Source of the DNA: Helicobacter canis
GTDB lineage: Bacteria > Campylobacterota > Campylobacteria > Campylobacterales > Helicobacteraceae
Reading direction: 5' to 3'
Assembly (NCBI RefSeq): GCF_008693005.1
Contig: NZ_VXKE01000014.1
Span: 114,122 to 178,121, forward strand
Length of the DNA: 64,000 bases
Part shown: positions 42,135-50,581 of the stretch, piece after piece
How positions within the stretch are numbered: the first letter of the stretch is position 1
Layout of the letters: every line of letters starts with the position of its first letter
Made by a program: the position numbers and the translations under genes
Notes under the pieces: generated by a model
Databases searched by the model: none
Told to the model about the DNA's origin: nothing
The model's input: the letters and a program-made list of their open reading frames with translations, nothing else

Positions 42135-42791
42135 ATGTTTAGTGGATTAGTGCGAGAGATCGCAAAGGTGCGCACGCTAGAAAACAACATCTTGCGACTT
42201 GAGAGCACATATACACCGCAAATTGGCGATAGTATCGCGGTAAATGGTATGTGTCTAACGGCGATCGCACTCCATAGTGATGGATTCTCCTTAGAGATTT
42301 CTAAGCATTCAGCCCAAAGTGTCGCCATAGAAAACTACACAAAGTTGGTGCATATTGAGCCAGCATTGCGAGCGGACTCTCGGCTAGATGGGCATTTCGT
42401 GCAAGGGCATATTGATAGCATTGGCACAATTACTGCCATAGATTCCCATAGCAACCAAACGCTCTTTACCATCGCAGTAGATGAGCGCACGCTAGGGCTT
42501 GTGATCCCGCAAGGCTCAATCACAATTGATGGCATTAGCCTAACGATTTCTAGCGTGGGGGAGGGTGCTTTCACACTAACCATTATTCCTCACACAATGC
42601 AAAACACTCTATTTTCCACCTATAAAGTAGGCAGACGCGTCAATATTGAGACAGATGTGCTTGTGCGATCAGTCGCGCATATACTTGCTAGAATGAGCAA
42701 TGCAGAGTCTATGCGCGCCTTTGCTAGATCTATCACAAGCCCAAGAGTGCCAAGCTGGAGCGAGCTTGATGATATTGCCCTAAGGTATTAA
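42135..42791 (+). CDS. ribE: Riboflavin synthase alpha subunit
   Basis: Two similar lumazine-binding barrels make up the 218 residues. The first begins MFSGLVREIAKV with NGMCLTAI, and the second has LDGHFVQGHIDSIGTI with IDGISLTI. The enzyme converts two molecules of 6,7-dimethyl-8-ribityllumazine to riboflavin. The second site shows the usual weaker motif. H. pylori names this gene ribC (HP1574). It is followed 5 bases later by flhX, the conserved partner in that genus. An AGGATT site precedes the ATG. Confidence 0.93.
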   Translation: MFSGLVREIAKVRTLENNILRLESTYTPQIGDSIAVNGMCLTAIALHSDGFSLEISKHSAQSVAIENYTKLVHIEPALRADSRLDGHFVQGHIDSIGTITAIDSHSNQTLFTIAVDERTLGLVIPQGSITIDGISLTISSVGEGAFTLTIIPHTMQNTLFSTYKVGRRVNIETDVLVRSVAHILARMSNAESMRAFARSITSPRVPSWSELDDIALRY

Positions 42792-42796
42792 CGCGT

Positions 42797-43060
42797 ATGC
42801 AAAAAGCAGCAGCCCTAGCTTATAACGCCCAGCAAGATAGCGCGCCAAAGGTGCTAGCAAGTGGTAAAGGCACTATCGCAGAAAAGATCATTGCCAAAGC
42901 TAAAGAATACGATGTCCCACTCTTTGCCAATGAAGAGCTCGTGGATATGCTCTTGCAAGTGGAGATTGAGAGCGAGATTCCAGCGGAGCTGTATGAAGCG
43001 GTTGTGCGGGTCTTTGTCTGGCTTAATCGCCTAGAGTCTAATGCCCAGCTAAGCCGCTGA
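42797..43060 (+). CDS. flhX: FlhX, free-standing homologue of the FlhB C-terminal domain
   Basis: The 87 residues AAALAYNAQQDSAPKVLASG...AEKIIAKAKEYDVPLFANEELVDMLLQVEIESEIPAELYEAV match the cytoplasmic C-terminal piece of FlhB, the flagellar export switch. The NPTH cleavage motif is absent, as the natural N-terminus starts after it. In H. pylori FlhX (HP1575) can partly replace the same piece of cleaved FlhB. It follows ribE directly, the same order as in H. pylori, so the two are co-transcribed although unrelated in function. Confidence 0.88.
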   Translation: MQKAAALAYNAQQDSAPKVLASGKGTIAEKIIAKAKEYDVPLFANEELVDMLLQVEIESEIPAELYEAVVRVFVWLNRLESNAQLSR

Positions 43061-43073
43061 TAATGGAGTCTTT

Positions 43074-43679
43074 ATGCGAGTAGCGGTGTCCTTGCGGTTT
43101 ATTGTTTGTGTCGCTGTTTGTGGTGTGTATTTGCAGGGCTGCTTCTTGCAGGATTTTAATAAGCACGCACGCCAAGCAGGCTACAACACATTTTCATCAA
43201 AGCCTACAAGCTTTACAAAAAAAGCAGATTCTACACGCGTAAAAGCTCCAAAATCAAGCGCGAAGAACTCTAGCAGGGCAGAATCTAGCGCGCTTGGCGT
43301 GCTTTTGTCCCAGCAAAAGCAGTGGAAATCAACCCCCTATGTCTCTGGCGGTGTGAAAAAGAGCGGCGCAGATTGCAGCGGCTTTGTGCAAAGTGTTTTT
43401 AGTGAGAGCTTTTCTGTGCAGCTCCCTCGCACCACGATTGATCAAATGAATGGCGGCAAAAAGCTAGGCGGTAAGCAGATGAGCCAAAGCAAGCTACGCA
43501 CAGGGGATTTGGTGTTTTTTAAAACAGGGCGAGGTGCGCTTGGCTATCATGTGGGGATTTATCTTGAAAATGGAGAGTTTTTGCATCTATCAGCAAAAGG
43601 TGGCGCGAAAATTGCTAGCTTGTCTAATAGCTATTGGTCTCCTAAGTTTATCAAAGCTGTGCGCTATGATATGCCCTAG
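43074..43679 (+). CDS. NlpC/P60 family lipoprotein, probable peptidoglycan endopeptidase
   Basis: A lipobox (YLQGC, Cys near residue 23) and a low-complexity linker lead to an NlpC/P60 domain in the last 115 residues. The catalytic Cys lies in GADCSGFVQSVF, the His in LGYHVGIYLENG and the third polar residue in FLHLSAKGG. Such enzymes cut the D-Glu to diaminopimelate bond in wall stem peptides. The start follows flhX by 13 bases. A cell-shape or daughter-separation role is likely. The linker holds AGAATCT words (ADSTRVK, RAESSALG). Confidence 0.88.
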   Translation: MRVAVSLRFIVCVAVCGVYLQGCFLQDFNKHARQAGYNTFSSKPTSFTKKADSTRVKAPKSSAKNSSRAESSALGVLLSQQKQWKSTPYVSGGVKKSGADCSGFVQSVFSESFSVQLPRTTIDQMNGGKKLGGKQMSQSKLRTGDLVFFKTGRGALGYHVGIYLENGEFLHLSAKGGAKIASLSNSYWSPKFIKAVRYDMP

Positions 43680-43696
43680 ATATGTAAGGATAATGT

Positions 43697-44938
43697 TTGA
43701 GAGTGTTTAGAAGTTTGTGGCTCTATGTGCTTTGTGGCTCTATGGCTTTAAGCGCGCTGTCTTTAGAAGAAGCGATTGATAAGGCTCTGCGCTACTCGGC
43801 TAAAGTGCAAAGCCAGATGAGCTATGTCTCTGCTGCTACTTACAACAAATACTCCACTTATGCCAACTTCTTACCCACGCTTAGTAGCGGCTATACATAT
43901 AGCTACAATGCCCCAAGTCTCTCGCCGCACTATTCCTTAAACGACATAAACTTAAGCGCGAGTATGAATCTCTTCCGCGGATTTAAGGACTATTTGACCA
44001 CTGCAGAATCTAAGCAGAATCTTGTCCGCCAGCAGTTTTTGCTCAGTAGTGCTAGAGCAGATGTAGTCCTAAATACTAGGCTTGCTTATATCAAAATCTT
44101 GCAGAGCAAAGCCCTGCTAAATACCGCGCAAGAGTCCGCGCGCTTACTCAATGAGCAGCTTAAAAAGGCAAACTCCTTCTACCAGCAGGGCTTGCGCGCG
44201 AAAAACGAAGTGCTCACAATGCAGCTACAACTCTCCAATGCAAATATTTCACTAGAAAATGCTAAGATGAATCTCACTTACGCGCTTAATGAACTAGAAA
44301 ATCTCCTTGGAGAGAAGGTAGAAGTAGGGCAGATAGAAGAGATACAAAAGGTGCATTTACACGATTATGATAGGGCAAATCTTATCGCCCAGATTCTAGC
44401 GTGCAATCCTGACTACCTCCTAGTCAAGTCTCAAGCAAAATCCGCGCAAATAGCATTCCAAATGACAAAGGCGCAGTTTCTCCCCCAGCTTGATCTAACA
44501 GGCATTAAGCATTGGTATATCGATGGCGCAGGCAGGGCAAACAACTATTACGGCTTGCAATCACAAGTGCGGCTAAACTTCACGCTTAATCTTTTCAACG
44601 GCTTGCGCGATGGCTTTGCCTATCAGGTCAAAAAGTATGATATGTATGCGCTTGGGCAAAATCTCGTGCAGTATGAGCGCAACGCTGCTTTGCAAATTGA
44701 TGGGCTTTTGCGTGATTATGCTAATGCCAGACATCAGCTTACAATCTCTCAAAGCTCCTTGCACCAAGCTAAAGAAAACTACATCATCACAAACAATCGC
44801 TACTTGCAAAATCTCTCCACCTATACTGAGCTAATCAACGCCCAGCTACTGCTTACAACAATGCAGACCAACATCAACCAAGCGCGCTATAACATCGTAA
44901 GCATTCAATCTAGAATCGAGCGTCTTACTAATCCTTGA
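43697..44938 (+). CDS. TolC-family outer membrane efflux protein
   Basis: A TTG start is chosen because AAGGA lies 6 bases upstream and a nearby ATG is out of frame. A signal peptide ends near ALSALS. The 413-residue mature protein has the two long coiled-coil repeats of TolC proteins, with LNLFRGFKDYLTTAESKQNL in the first and LNLFNGLRDGFAYQVKKYD in the second, and ends LINAQLLLTTMQTNINQARYNIVSIQSRI. It would form the outer-membrane exit duct of an efflux pump or type I exporter. No inner-membrane pump gene is adjacent, so the partner is unknown. Confidence 0.88.
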   Translation: MRVFRSLWLYVLCGSMALSALSLEEAIDKALRYSAKVQSQMSYVSAATYNKYSTYANFLPTLSSGYTYSYNAPSLSPHYSLNDINLSASMNLFRGFKDYLTTAESKQNLVRQQFLLSSARADVVLNTRLAYIKILQSKALLNTAQESARLLNEQLKKANSFYQQGLRAKNEVLTMQLQLSNANISLENAKMNLTYALNELENLLGEKVEVGQIEEIQKVHLHDYDRANLIAQILACNPDYLLVKSQAKSAQIAFQMTKAQFLPQLDLTGIKHWYIDGAGRANNYYGLQSQVRLNFTLNLFNGLRDGFAYQVKKYDMYALGQNLVQYERNAALQIDGLLRDYANARHQLTISQSSLHQAKENYIITNNRYLQNLSTYTELINAQLLLTTMQTNINQARYNIVSIQSRIERLTNP

Positions 44939-44992
44939 AATAAGTAGATTCTAGCTCCAAAGTGCAGCCCTTACTACCGCGCAAAATATTGC

Positions 44993-44998
44993 TACAAT
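44993..44998 (+). promoter_or_regulatory. -10 box (TACAAT) for the DMT transporter gene
   Basis: TACAAT preceded by TTGC, 28 bases before the start codon, downstream of an AGATTCT word. Confidence 0.45.
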
Positions 44999-45025
44999 TG
45001 CGACTTATATCTCTAAAGGTTTTTT

Positions 45026-45931
45026 ATGCTTGCGATAATCAAACATAATCTTGGCGTGTATTTTATGGTGCTTGCCTGCCTAGAGTTTGCTCTAATTGGT
45101 GCTTGTGCGAAGATTTTGAGTGAAGATGGGCTGCCTAGTATTGAAATTATGTTTTTCCGCAATGCCATTGGCACGCTCTTTATGCTCTATCTTTTGCGCA
45201 AAGTTACAATCCATAAAGATGGCGGGCGTTTTTTCTTGCTGCTTTTCCGCGGGCTAGCTGGGACGATCTCTTTGTATTTGTTTTTTTATAATATTGCGCA
45301 TATTTCACTTGGTGGGGCATTTGCTTTCCAAAAGATTTCGCCCATTTTTATCACGCTTATTGCATTTTTTCTCTTCAAAGAAAGCATAGGGCTTAGGGGC
45401 TGGCTTGGGATTTTCATCGCGTTTGCTGGGGTGCTTTGTATCTTTCAGCCTTTTGATTCTAGCCTTGCGCAAGTTGATAGCAAAAATGCCCTGCTTGGTA
45501 TTGTGAGCGGGTTTTTCGCCGCACTCGCACTCATTAGCGTGCGCGAGCTGCGCAATTTCTACCCCACAGAGTATATTGCCTTTTCATTTATCGCCATTGG
45601 GACGATTTTGCCATTTTTCTCTATGCTTATTGGAGCGTTTTACGCGCCTAGCGAGGCGGACTTTTTTATCGCGCCATTTGTTATGCCAAGTGCGAAATCG
45701 TGGATATTTATAGGTATTATGGGGGTTATTGGTGTGCTCTACCAAATCCACATTACCAAAAGCTATGGCGTAGCCAAAAAGGCAGGTATTGTCGCTGGGG
45801 TGAGCTATCTTGATGTGGTGTTTTCTGTGGTTATTGGTGTGGTGTTTGATGGCTTCCCTAGTGCGCTAATGCTTCTTGGTATTGGTGCGATTGTCTTTGG
45901 GGGGTTGATTTTGGTGTTTAGGAAATTATAG
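45026..45931 (+). CDS. EamA/DMT-family transporter
   Basis: The 301 residues hold ten predicted membrane helices in two EamA repeats (LACLEFALIGACAKILSEDGLPSIEIMFFRN... and ALLGIVSGFFAALALISVRELR...). The family exports or imports metabolites such as amino acids, purines or S-adenosylmethionine; the substrate cannot be read from sequence. The neighbouring thrB might suggest an amino acid but has its own promoter. AAGG precedes the ATG. Confidence 0.85.
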   Translation: MLAIIKHNLGVYFMVLACLEFALIGACAKILSEDGLPSIEIMFFRNAIGTLFMLYLLRKVTIHKDGGRFFLLLFRGLAGTISLYLFFYNIAHISLGGAFAFQKISPIFITLIAFFLFKESIGLRGWLGIFIAFAGVLCIFQPFDSSLAQVDSKNALLGIVSGFFAALALISVRELRNFYPTEYIAFSFIAIGTILPFFSMLIGAFYAPSEADFFIAPFVMPSAKSWIFIGIMGVIGVLYQIHITKSYGVAKKAGIVAGVSYLDVVFSVVIGVVFDGFPSALMLLGIGAIVFGGLILVFRKL

Positions 45932-45938
45932 CCTTTGC

Positions 45939-45944
45939 TATAAT
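45939..45944 (+). promoter_or_regulatory. -10 box (TATAAT) for thrB
   Basis: A perfect TATAAT preceded by TTTGC, 24 bases before the thrB start and 8 bases after the transporter stop. Confidence 0.55.
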
Positions 45945-45967
45945 AGGGCAAAAACAAAGGCGGTCGT

Positions 45968-46870
45968 ATGATTCTTAGTGTCCCAGCTACAAGTGCCAAC
46001 CTTGGACCCGGGCTTGATGTGCTTGGGCTTAGCTTAGATTTTCGCAATGAATTTCATATCACCAAAGCGCGTGAAAGCAGTGTGGAGATCTATGGAGAGG
46101 GGCAGGGGGTGCAGCGATTTTTGGCGGATAATATGTTTGTAAAGATTTTCCGCAAGACTTTGGAGCAGCTGCAAGTTAGTGCGGGGGAGTTTGCCTTTAA
46201 GTTTTATAACAAAATCCCTGTATCAAGGGGTATGGGCTCTAGCTCGGCAGTGATTGTAGGAGCGATTGCAGCAGCCTATAAGGTCGCAAATATCCCCATA
46301 GATAAGCAAGGGATAGTAGAGCAGGCTCTAGCGTATGAGCCACACCCTGATAATATCGCACCAGCGACTTTTGGGGGCTTTACAATCTCTATGCTAGGGA
46401 GTGGGGCGGATTCTGGTAAGGTATTTTCTATTAAGCATACTATGCCTACATATTTACGAGCGGTGATGGTGATCCCTAATCGCTCCATTTCTACGAAGTA
46501 TTCTCGCCAGAGCCTGCCCAAAAAATACGCTAGCTATGATGTCATCTACAATATGTCTCATACAAGCGTCCTAAGCGCGGCAATTATGCAGGAGAAGTGG
46601 GATTTACTAAGGCTTGCTAGTAGAGATAAGCTACACCAAGAGCGTAGAATGCGCCAATATCCTGTGCTTTTTAGCGTGCAAAAATGTGCGCTAGAAAATG
46701 GTGCGCTAATGAGCACGCTCTCAGGCAGCGGGAGCAGCTTCTTTAATCTCTGTTTAGAGGGTGATATGAGTCGCTTGCTCCAAGCCTTGCAAGATAGATT
46801 CCAGCATTTTCGTGTGATCCCTATGCGGCTTGATAATGATGGGCTAATTTTTAGCGATGAGAAGATGTAG
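45968..46870 (+). CDS. thrB: Homoserine kinase
   Basis: A GHMP kinase of 300 residues. It has the substrate motif VPATSANLGPGLDVLGLSL, the phosphate loop PVSRGMGSSSAVIVGAIAA and the C-terminal motif LSGSGSSFFNLC. It phosphorylates homoserine on the way to threonine, feeding the ilvA reaction at 25.8 kb. The stop codon TAG is the first triplet of a perfect 20-base palindrome shared with the convergent ybaB gene. Confidence 0.94.
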   Translation: MILSVPATSANLGPGLDVLGLSLDFRNEFHITKARESSVEIYGEGQGVQRFLADNMFVKIFRKTLEQLQVSAGEFAFKFYNKIPVSRGMGSSSAVIVGAIAAAYKVANIPIDKQGIVEQALAYEPHPDNIAPATFGGFTISMLGSGADSGKVFSIKHTMPTYLRAVMVIPNRSISTKYSRQSLPKKYASYDVIYNMSHTSVLSAAIMQEKWDLLRLASRDKLHQERRMRQYPVLFSVQKCALENGALMSTLSGSGSSFFNLCLEGDMSRLLQALQDRFQHFRVIPMRLDNDGLIFSDEKM

Positions 46871-46887
46871 AATCTAGCTAGATTCTA
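46868..46887. terminator. Perfect 20-base palindrome holding both stop codons of thrB and ybaB
   Basis: TAGAATCTAG followed by CTAGATTCTA is a perfect palindrome. Its first TAG ends thrB, and its last CTA is the ybaB stop on the other strand. GCTTTT follows on the plus strand. It looks like a bidirectional terminator made from an inverted pair of the AGAATCT word. Confidence 0.65.
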
Positions 46888-47190
46888 GCTTTTGTTAAAT
46901 GGATTGATCCCGCCAAGTAGGTTGAGTGCTTGGGAGCGTTTGTTGCTCTCCACACTTTTATGCGCATCATTAAGTGCAGAGATAAGTAGAATCTGCAGCG
47001 ACTCCTTATCCTCTAGCAAGGAATCATCAATGCTAATATCAACCACCTCTCCAGCACCATTCATACTAACCCCCACAAGCCCGCCCCCACTTTTAGCTGT
47101 GATGACAGAGTCTTGCGCACTAGATTCTAGCTCTTTGATTTGCTCTTGCATTGTGTTTAGCAGGGATTGAAACTCCTTCATATCAAACAT
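46885..47190 (-). CDS. ybaB: YbaB/EbfC family nucleoid-associated protein
   Basis: The 101-residue protein has the family pattern: a basic and acidic N-terminal helix ([17 protein letters not shown]), the central strand segment [23 protein letters not shown] and a C-terminal helix with [10 protein letters not shown]. YbaB dimers bind DNA and shape the nucleoid or regulate expression. It lies 8 bases after panD on the minus strand and probably shares its transcript. It lacks the usual methionine-rich tail and ends GGINPFNKS. Confidence 0.88.
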   Translation of the reverse strand: MFDMKEFQSLLNTMQEQIKELESSAQDSVITAKSGGGLVGVSMNGAGEVVDISIDDSLLEDKESLQILLISALNDAHKSVESNKRSQALNLLGGINPFNKS

Positions 47191-47198
47191 TCTTGCTC

Positions 47199-47552
47199 CT
47201 ATTGTTGTAGTAAGTGGTTGCTCTCATCGACGAAGGCGATTTTTGGCTTATGTGCTTTGGCTTCATCTGCTTCCATACTCGCATAAGCGATGATAATCAC
47301 CACATCACCCACGCAAGCAAGCCTAGCTGCCGCGCCATTTATGCACACCACCCCGCTGCCACTCTCTCCTAGCAGGACATAAGTGCTAAATCTTGCGCCA
47401 TTATTGACATTAACGACATCAACTTTCATACCTTCAAGCAAGTCTACTGCCTCGCATAGCTGCTTATCAATGGTGATAGAGCCGACATAGTTGATATTTG
47501 CATCACTCACGCGAGCGCGGTGGATTTTGGCATAGAGCATTTCAAAGCGCAT
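47199..47552 (-). CDS. panD: Aspartate 1-decarboxylase (pyruvoyl enzyme precursor)
   Basis: The 117 residues include the self-cleavage site NYVGSITID (between G24 and S25), which creates the pyruvoyl group from Ser25. The later motifs [10 protein letters not shown] and [14 protein letters not shown] are standard. It makes beta-alanine from aspartate for pantothenate and coenzyme A. It starts 8 bases after the hydE-like gene, at the end of the hydrogenase run, an arrangement that seems to have no functional link. Confidence 0.95.
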   Translation of the reverse strand: MRFEMLYAKIHRARVSDANINYVGSITIDKQLCEAVDLLEGMKVDVVNVNNGARFSTYVLLGESGSGVVCINGAAARLACVGDVVIIIAYASMEADEAKAHKPKIAFVDESNHLLQQ

Positions 47553-47560
47553 AGACTCTC

Positions 47561-49327
47561 CTATAATGTGTCAATATAGCCATCTTGTGGCAGGATTAGC
47601 GTAATATCGCGCGGTAGATAGAGCAAAATCTTATCGAAAAATATTTTATGGCTAAGCATATCGCCACAGACAAAGACTTGCCCCAAGGCGTAGTTCTGCG
47701 CCATATCACGCACGAAATTCCCCAGAAACTCCGCTAGAGAATCTAGCACGCCAAAGGCTATCATCTCACGCTCAACGCCCGCAAGTGCGAAGCTCATACA
47801 GCTACGCAAGATTCTAGGGTAGTCAAGCTCTAAGCCGCCTTGGGGAGTTTTTTTAAGCTTATAGTCAATGCGCGGACCCTTGTCGCGCAAGCATAGCTTG
47901 GCATAATTTAGCAAGCTTTCTTTAGCACAATCATCGCTTGCATTACTCTCGCAAAACCCAAGCACTCGCGCAATAATGGCAAACATATCAGTAAGGTTTT
48001 TTGAGATTCTAGGGGTAGAATCTAGGCTAGATTCTAGTGCGCTAAGTGCTCCAAAATGCGCTTGATAGTTTGCTAGCAGTCTATCTGCGCCCTTATACTC
48101 GCGCGCTAGAGTCTCTAGCATAGAAGCTTCACTGCTGGCAAAGCACACAGGCAGGGCTTGCTTATAGCTTGCGCCATCATAAATCCATATCGCGCTATTG
48201 TGCGCGAGAGAGAGATAGCACACAAGCATAAGGCTGGCATTTTGCTCGCGCTGTGTCTTGGGCTTTTTGGCGTTAGATTCTAGGGCTTTGGCTTCTTCTT
48301 GGCGCGGATAATGCTTAGCGATAATGCTAAAAAGATCGTGCTTGCTCCTGCGATCGTGCAGATAGATCCCATCACGCCCATAAATAATACGCTCTAGCTT
48401 TGGCACAGCAAACAAGGAAGTGTATGTCAAGCACGGCGGCTTCTTGCTCTTGCGGATAAAGACATACTCCACCCCACAAGTGCGCGTGCAAGAGCCTAGC
48501 AGCATAAGCATAGGCTCAAAAGCTAGCAGGCACTCAATCTCCACGCCACTTACTAAAAGCTCATCGCGGAAGATGTCTTTGGGGCAGAGCCGCATACTAG
48601 GCTTTTCTACGCTGGCAAGGCAGGATAGCTGGGCAGAATCTATACGCATAAAGCTTTGCAACGCTCCCATTTCCCAAAACATTAGCGCACTAGATTCTAG
48701 GGGCTTTGTAGATAGCTCATAACACCCTCGTGTAGTGGTGATGATGATTGGCTGTGTGGAGAGTGCGCGCGCTAGAGAGTCCAAGCAGGCAAACAGCGCG
48801 CTAGGGACGATTGGCTTTAGGCTTTGGCTAGAGTTTTGTGCGTATATGTGGGAGAAAAATTGCTTGCATAAGCGTGTGAAGCTAGAATCTCGCGCTTCAA
48901 AGCTTTGCATTAGTGCTAGGGTATCGCTTACCATAGGCATGGGTTTAGCGCAAGTGCGCACAGCGCGGTAAAAGCGCAAGGAAGATTTGCTTACATACTC
49001 TGGCTCTATATGATCAAAGACCATATACATACTTAAAGGCAGGGCTCGCGATAGCTCATTGGCAAACTCTAGCACACGCTCGCTAAAGTCTTTGGGCTCA
49101 GTGCGCTCTTTAGTAGAATCTAGCGACTTTTTTGGCTTTTGCTTTGCGCGCGCATAATCTTTGGCGGCAGGGCTTTTTAGGATAAAGGCGTATTGATAGG
49201 GTAGGTTTGTGTCAATAAATTCTTTGGCATAGGCTAGATTATGTGCTTTGGCTATGTGCGTTAGGATTGCTTCAAATGGCGCGATATAGGAGCTGGGCTT
49301 ACTTGTATGGAAGATAAAGGCAAGCAA
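47561..49327 (-). CDS. hydE: HydE-like hydrogenase accessory protein (HypF/Kae1-like C-terminus)
   Basis: The gene follows hydD by one base and takes the position of H. pylori hydE (HP0635), needed for hydrogenase activity. The C-terminal part ([26 protein letters not shown] and [33 protein letters not shown]) resembles the carbamoyltransferase end of HypF, with a VFVCGDML segment in place of the HypF GGVFQN. The N-terminal half has no motif I know. A maturation role is inference from order and this resemblance. At 588 residues it appears longer than H. pylori HydE; Ser- and Asp-rich patches contain several AGAATCT words ([22 protein letters not shown]). Confidence 0.7.
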   Translation of the reverse strand: MLAFIFHTSKPSSYIAPFEAILTHIAKAHNLAYAKEFIDTNLPYQYAFILKSPAAKDYARAKQKPKKSLDSTKERTEPKDFSERVLEFANELSRALPLSMYMVFDHIEPEYVSKSSLRFYRAVRTCAKPMPMVSDTLALMQSFEARDSSFTRLCKQFFSHIYAQNSSQSLKPIVPSALFACLDSLARALSTQPIIITTTRGCYELSTKPLESSALMFWEMGALQSFMRIDSAQLSCLASVEKPSMRLCPKDIFRDELLVSGVEIECLLAFEPMLMLLGSCTRTCGVEYVFIRKSKKPPCLTYTSLFAVPKLERIIYGRDGIYLHDRRSKHDLFSIIAKHYPRQEEAKALESNAKKPKTQREQNASLMLVCYLSLAHNSAIWIYDGASYKQALPVCFASSEASMLETLAREYKGADRLLANYQAHFGALSALESSLDSTPRISKNLTDMFAIIARVLGFCESNASDDCAKESLLNYAKLCLRDKGPRIDYKLKKTPQGGLELDYPRILRSCMSFALAGVEREMIAFGVLDSLAEFLGNFVRDMAQNYALGQVFVCGDMLSHKIFFDKILLYLPRDITLILPQDGYIDTL

Positions 49328-49328
49328 G

Positions 49329-49868
49329 CTAGTAGCCTTTGTAGGAGTTGTTGGCTATGGTTTGGATAGGGGTAGAATCTATCTTTTTACTATCAAAGCC
49401 AAGGGCTTGCAGCTGGTTGAGTGCTTCTTGCTTCAAGGTCGCAAAGCGTGAGAGAAGCTCGCTTGATAGATTAAATGTCGTATCCTCGCCTATGATTTTT
49501 GGCACGATACCTATGATATGCAAAGGTGGGAGATCACCAAGGAGCTCGATCATCTTTAGCGTTTGGAGCATTTCGACTTCGTGCGCACTTCCAGCCCAAG
49601 TGATAGTATCGGGGATTGCAGAAAATGGGAAGCTATACACATCGCCAATTTGCGCCCCCGCGACATTCACAGTATCAAGCACAAGCACAGAATCATACTC
49701 TACAATCATAGGGATAAGGGCTTGCGCGAGTGTGCCGCCATCGACAAATTCCACGCTATGGCTTGATGAGGTGAATGCATAATTGACTTTTAGGTAGTTG
49801 CACAAATGCACGCCAATCCCCTCATCGCCAAACAGGATATTCCCTATCCCTAGCACCAAAACACGCAA
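49329..49868 (-). CDS. hydD: Hydrogenase maturation protease HydD (HyaD/HupD family)
   Basis: The 179 residues show the family motif VLGIGNILFGDEGIGVHL with the nickel-sensing Glu and the later Asp in LVLDTVNVAG, and the conserved His in SAHEVEMLQTL. The enzyme removes the C-terminal peptide of the large subunit HydB after nickel insertion. HydB indeed keeps a 21-residue tail after its last metal-ligand motif. The gene lies 2 bases after hydC, in an operon. Confidence 0.92.
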   Translation of the reverse strand: MRVLVLGIGNILFGDEGIGVHLCNYLKVNYAFTSSSHSVEFVDGGTLAQALIPMIVEYDSVLVLDTVNVAGAQIGDVYSFPFSAIPDTITWAGSAHEVEMLQTLKMIELLGDLPPLHIIGIVPKIIGEDTTFNLSSELLSRFATLKQEALNQLQALGFDSKKIDSTPIQTIANNSYKGY

Positions 49869-49870
49869 AC

Positions 49871-50572
49871 TTAGACTTTCAAATCGTTTTGATAGCGCAC
49901 ACCACTAATGATCGCATCTGCTCCGCCATTTGGATACTTCACAGAATTCCACACGACAAGATACACATGCACAGGGATAAAAATCACAAATGCCCAAGTC
50001 AAAATATGATGAATCACGCGGACATTTGCTAGCCCACCACAGAGCACTTCCACCCACTTAAAGCTAGCACCTAGCACAGCACCTAGCCCGCTATGATAGA
50101 CATTCCCATAGAGTGCGACACCTGTTAGACACACAAGCAATGTCAGCACACCAAGTGTAAAGTAAGTGATAAACTGCAAGGGATTATATGCGCCCTCTAT
50201 GTGTGGGTGCTTGCCGATAAATAGATAAGTTTTAATCGAAGCGATCCATACTTTTACATCGATAAACTGCTTAAATGACCGCCGCTCCTCTTTGCTCCCT
50301 TCTTTATCAAAAAAGAAAAGATACACACGGAAAATCGATATTGCAATGAGAATAAAGCCTAAAATCAAGTGAATACTACGGATATAGGCTTGGGCAAAAA
50401 GTGTGGGCTCAGCACTTGGTGTAGGGCTCAAAAATGGCAGCGCGATATAAAACCCCGTGCCAATGAGTCCAAAAATAGAAAAAGCACGCAACCAGTGGAA
50501 AATCCTAGTCAGCCCAGAAAACTCCGTATGCGCTTGGAAATCTCTCTTACCAGAATCTACCGCTCCTCTCAT
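49871..50572 (-). CDS. hydC: Ni/Fe-hydrogenase b-type cytochrome subunit HydC
   Basis: A 233-residue membrane protein of the HydC/HupC family. Four helices carry the haem ligands in TRIFHWLRAFSIFGLIGTGFYI, RSIHLILGFILIAISIFRVYLF, FITYFTLGVLTLLVCLTGVALYG and IHHILTWAFVIFIPVHVYLV. It passes electrons from the periplasmic HydAB to menaquinone. The N-terminus is about 20 residues longer than the family core. It follows hydB by 9 bases. Confidence 0.93.
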   Translation of the reverse strand: MRGAVDSGKRDFQAHTEFSGLTRIFHWLRAFSIFGLIGTGFYIALPFLSPTPSAEPTLFAQAYIRSIHLILGFILIAISIFRVYLFFFDKEGSKEERRSFKQFIDVKVWIASIKTYLFIGKHPHIEGAYNPLQFITYFTLGVLTLLVCLTGVALYGNVYHSGLGAVLGASFKWVEVLCGGLANVRVIHHILTWAFVIFIPVHVYLVVWNSVKYPNGGADAIISGVRYQNDLKV

Positions 50573-50581
50573 AATCTCTCC

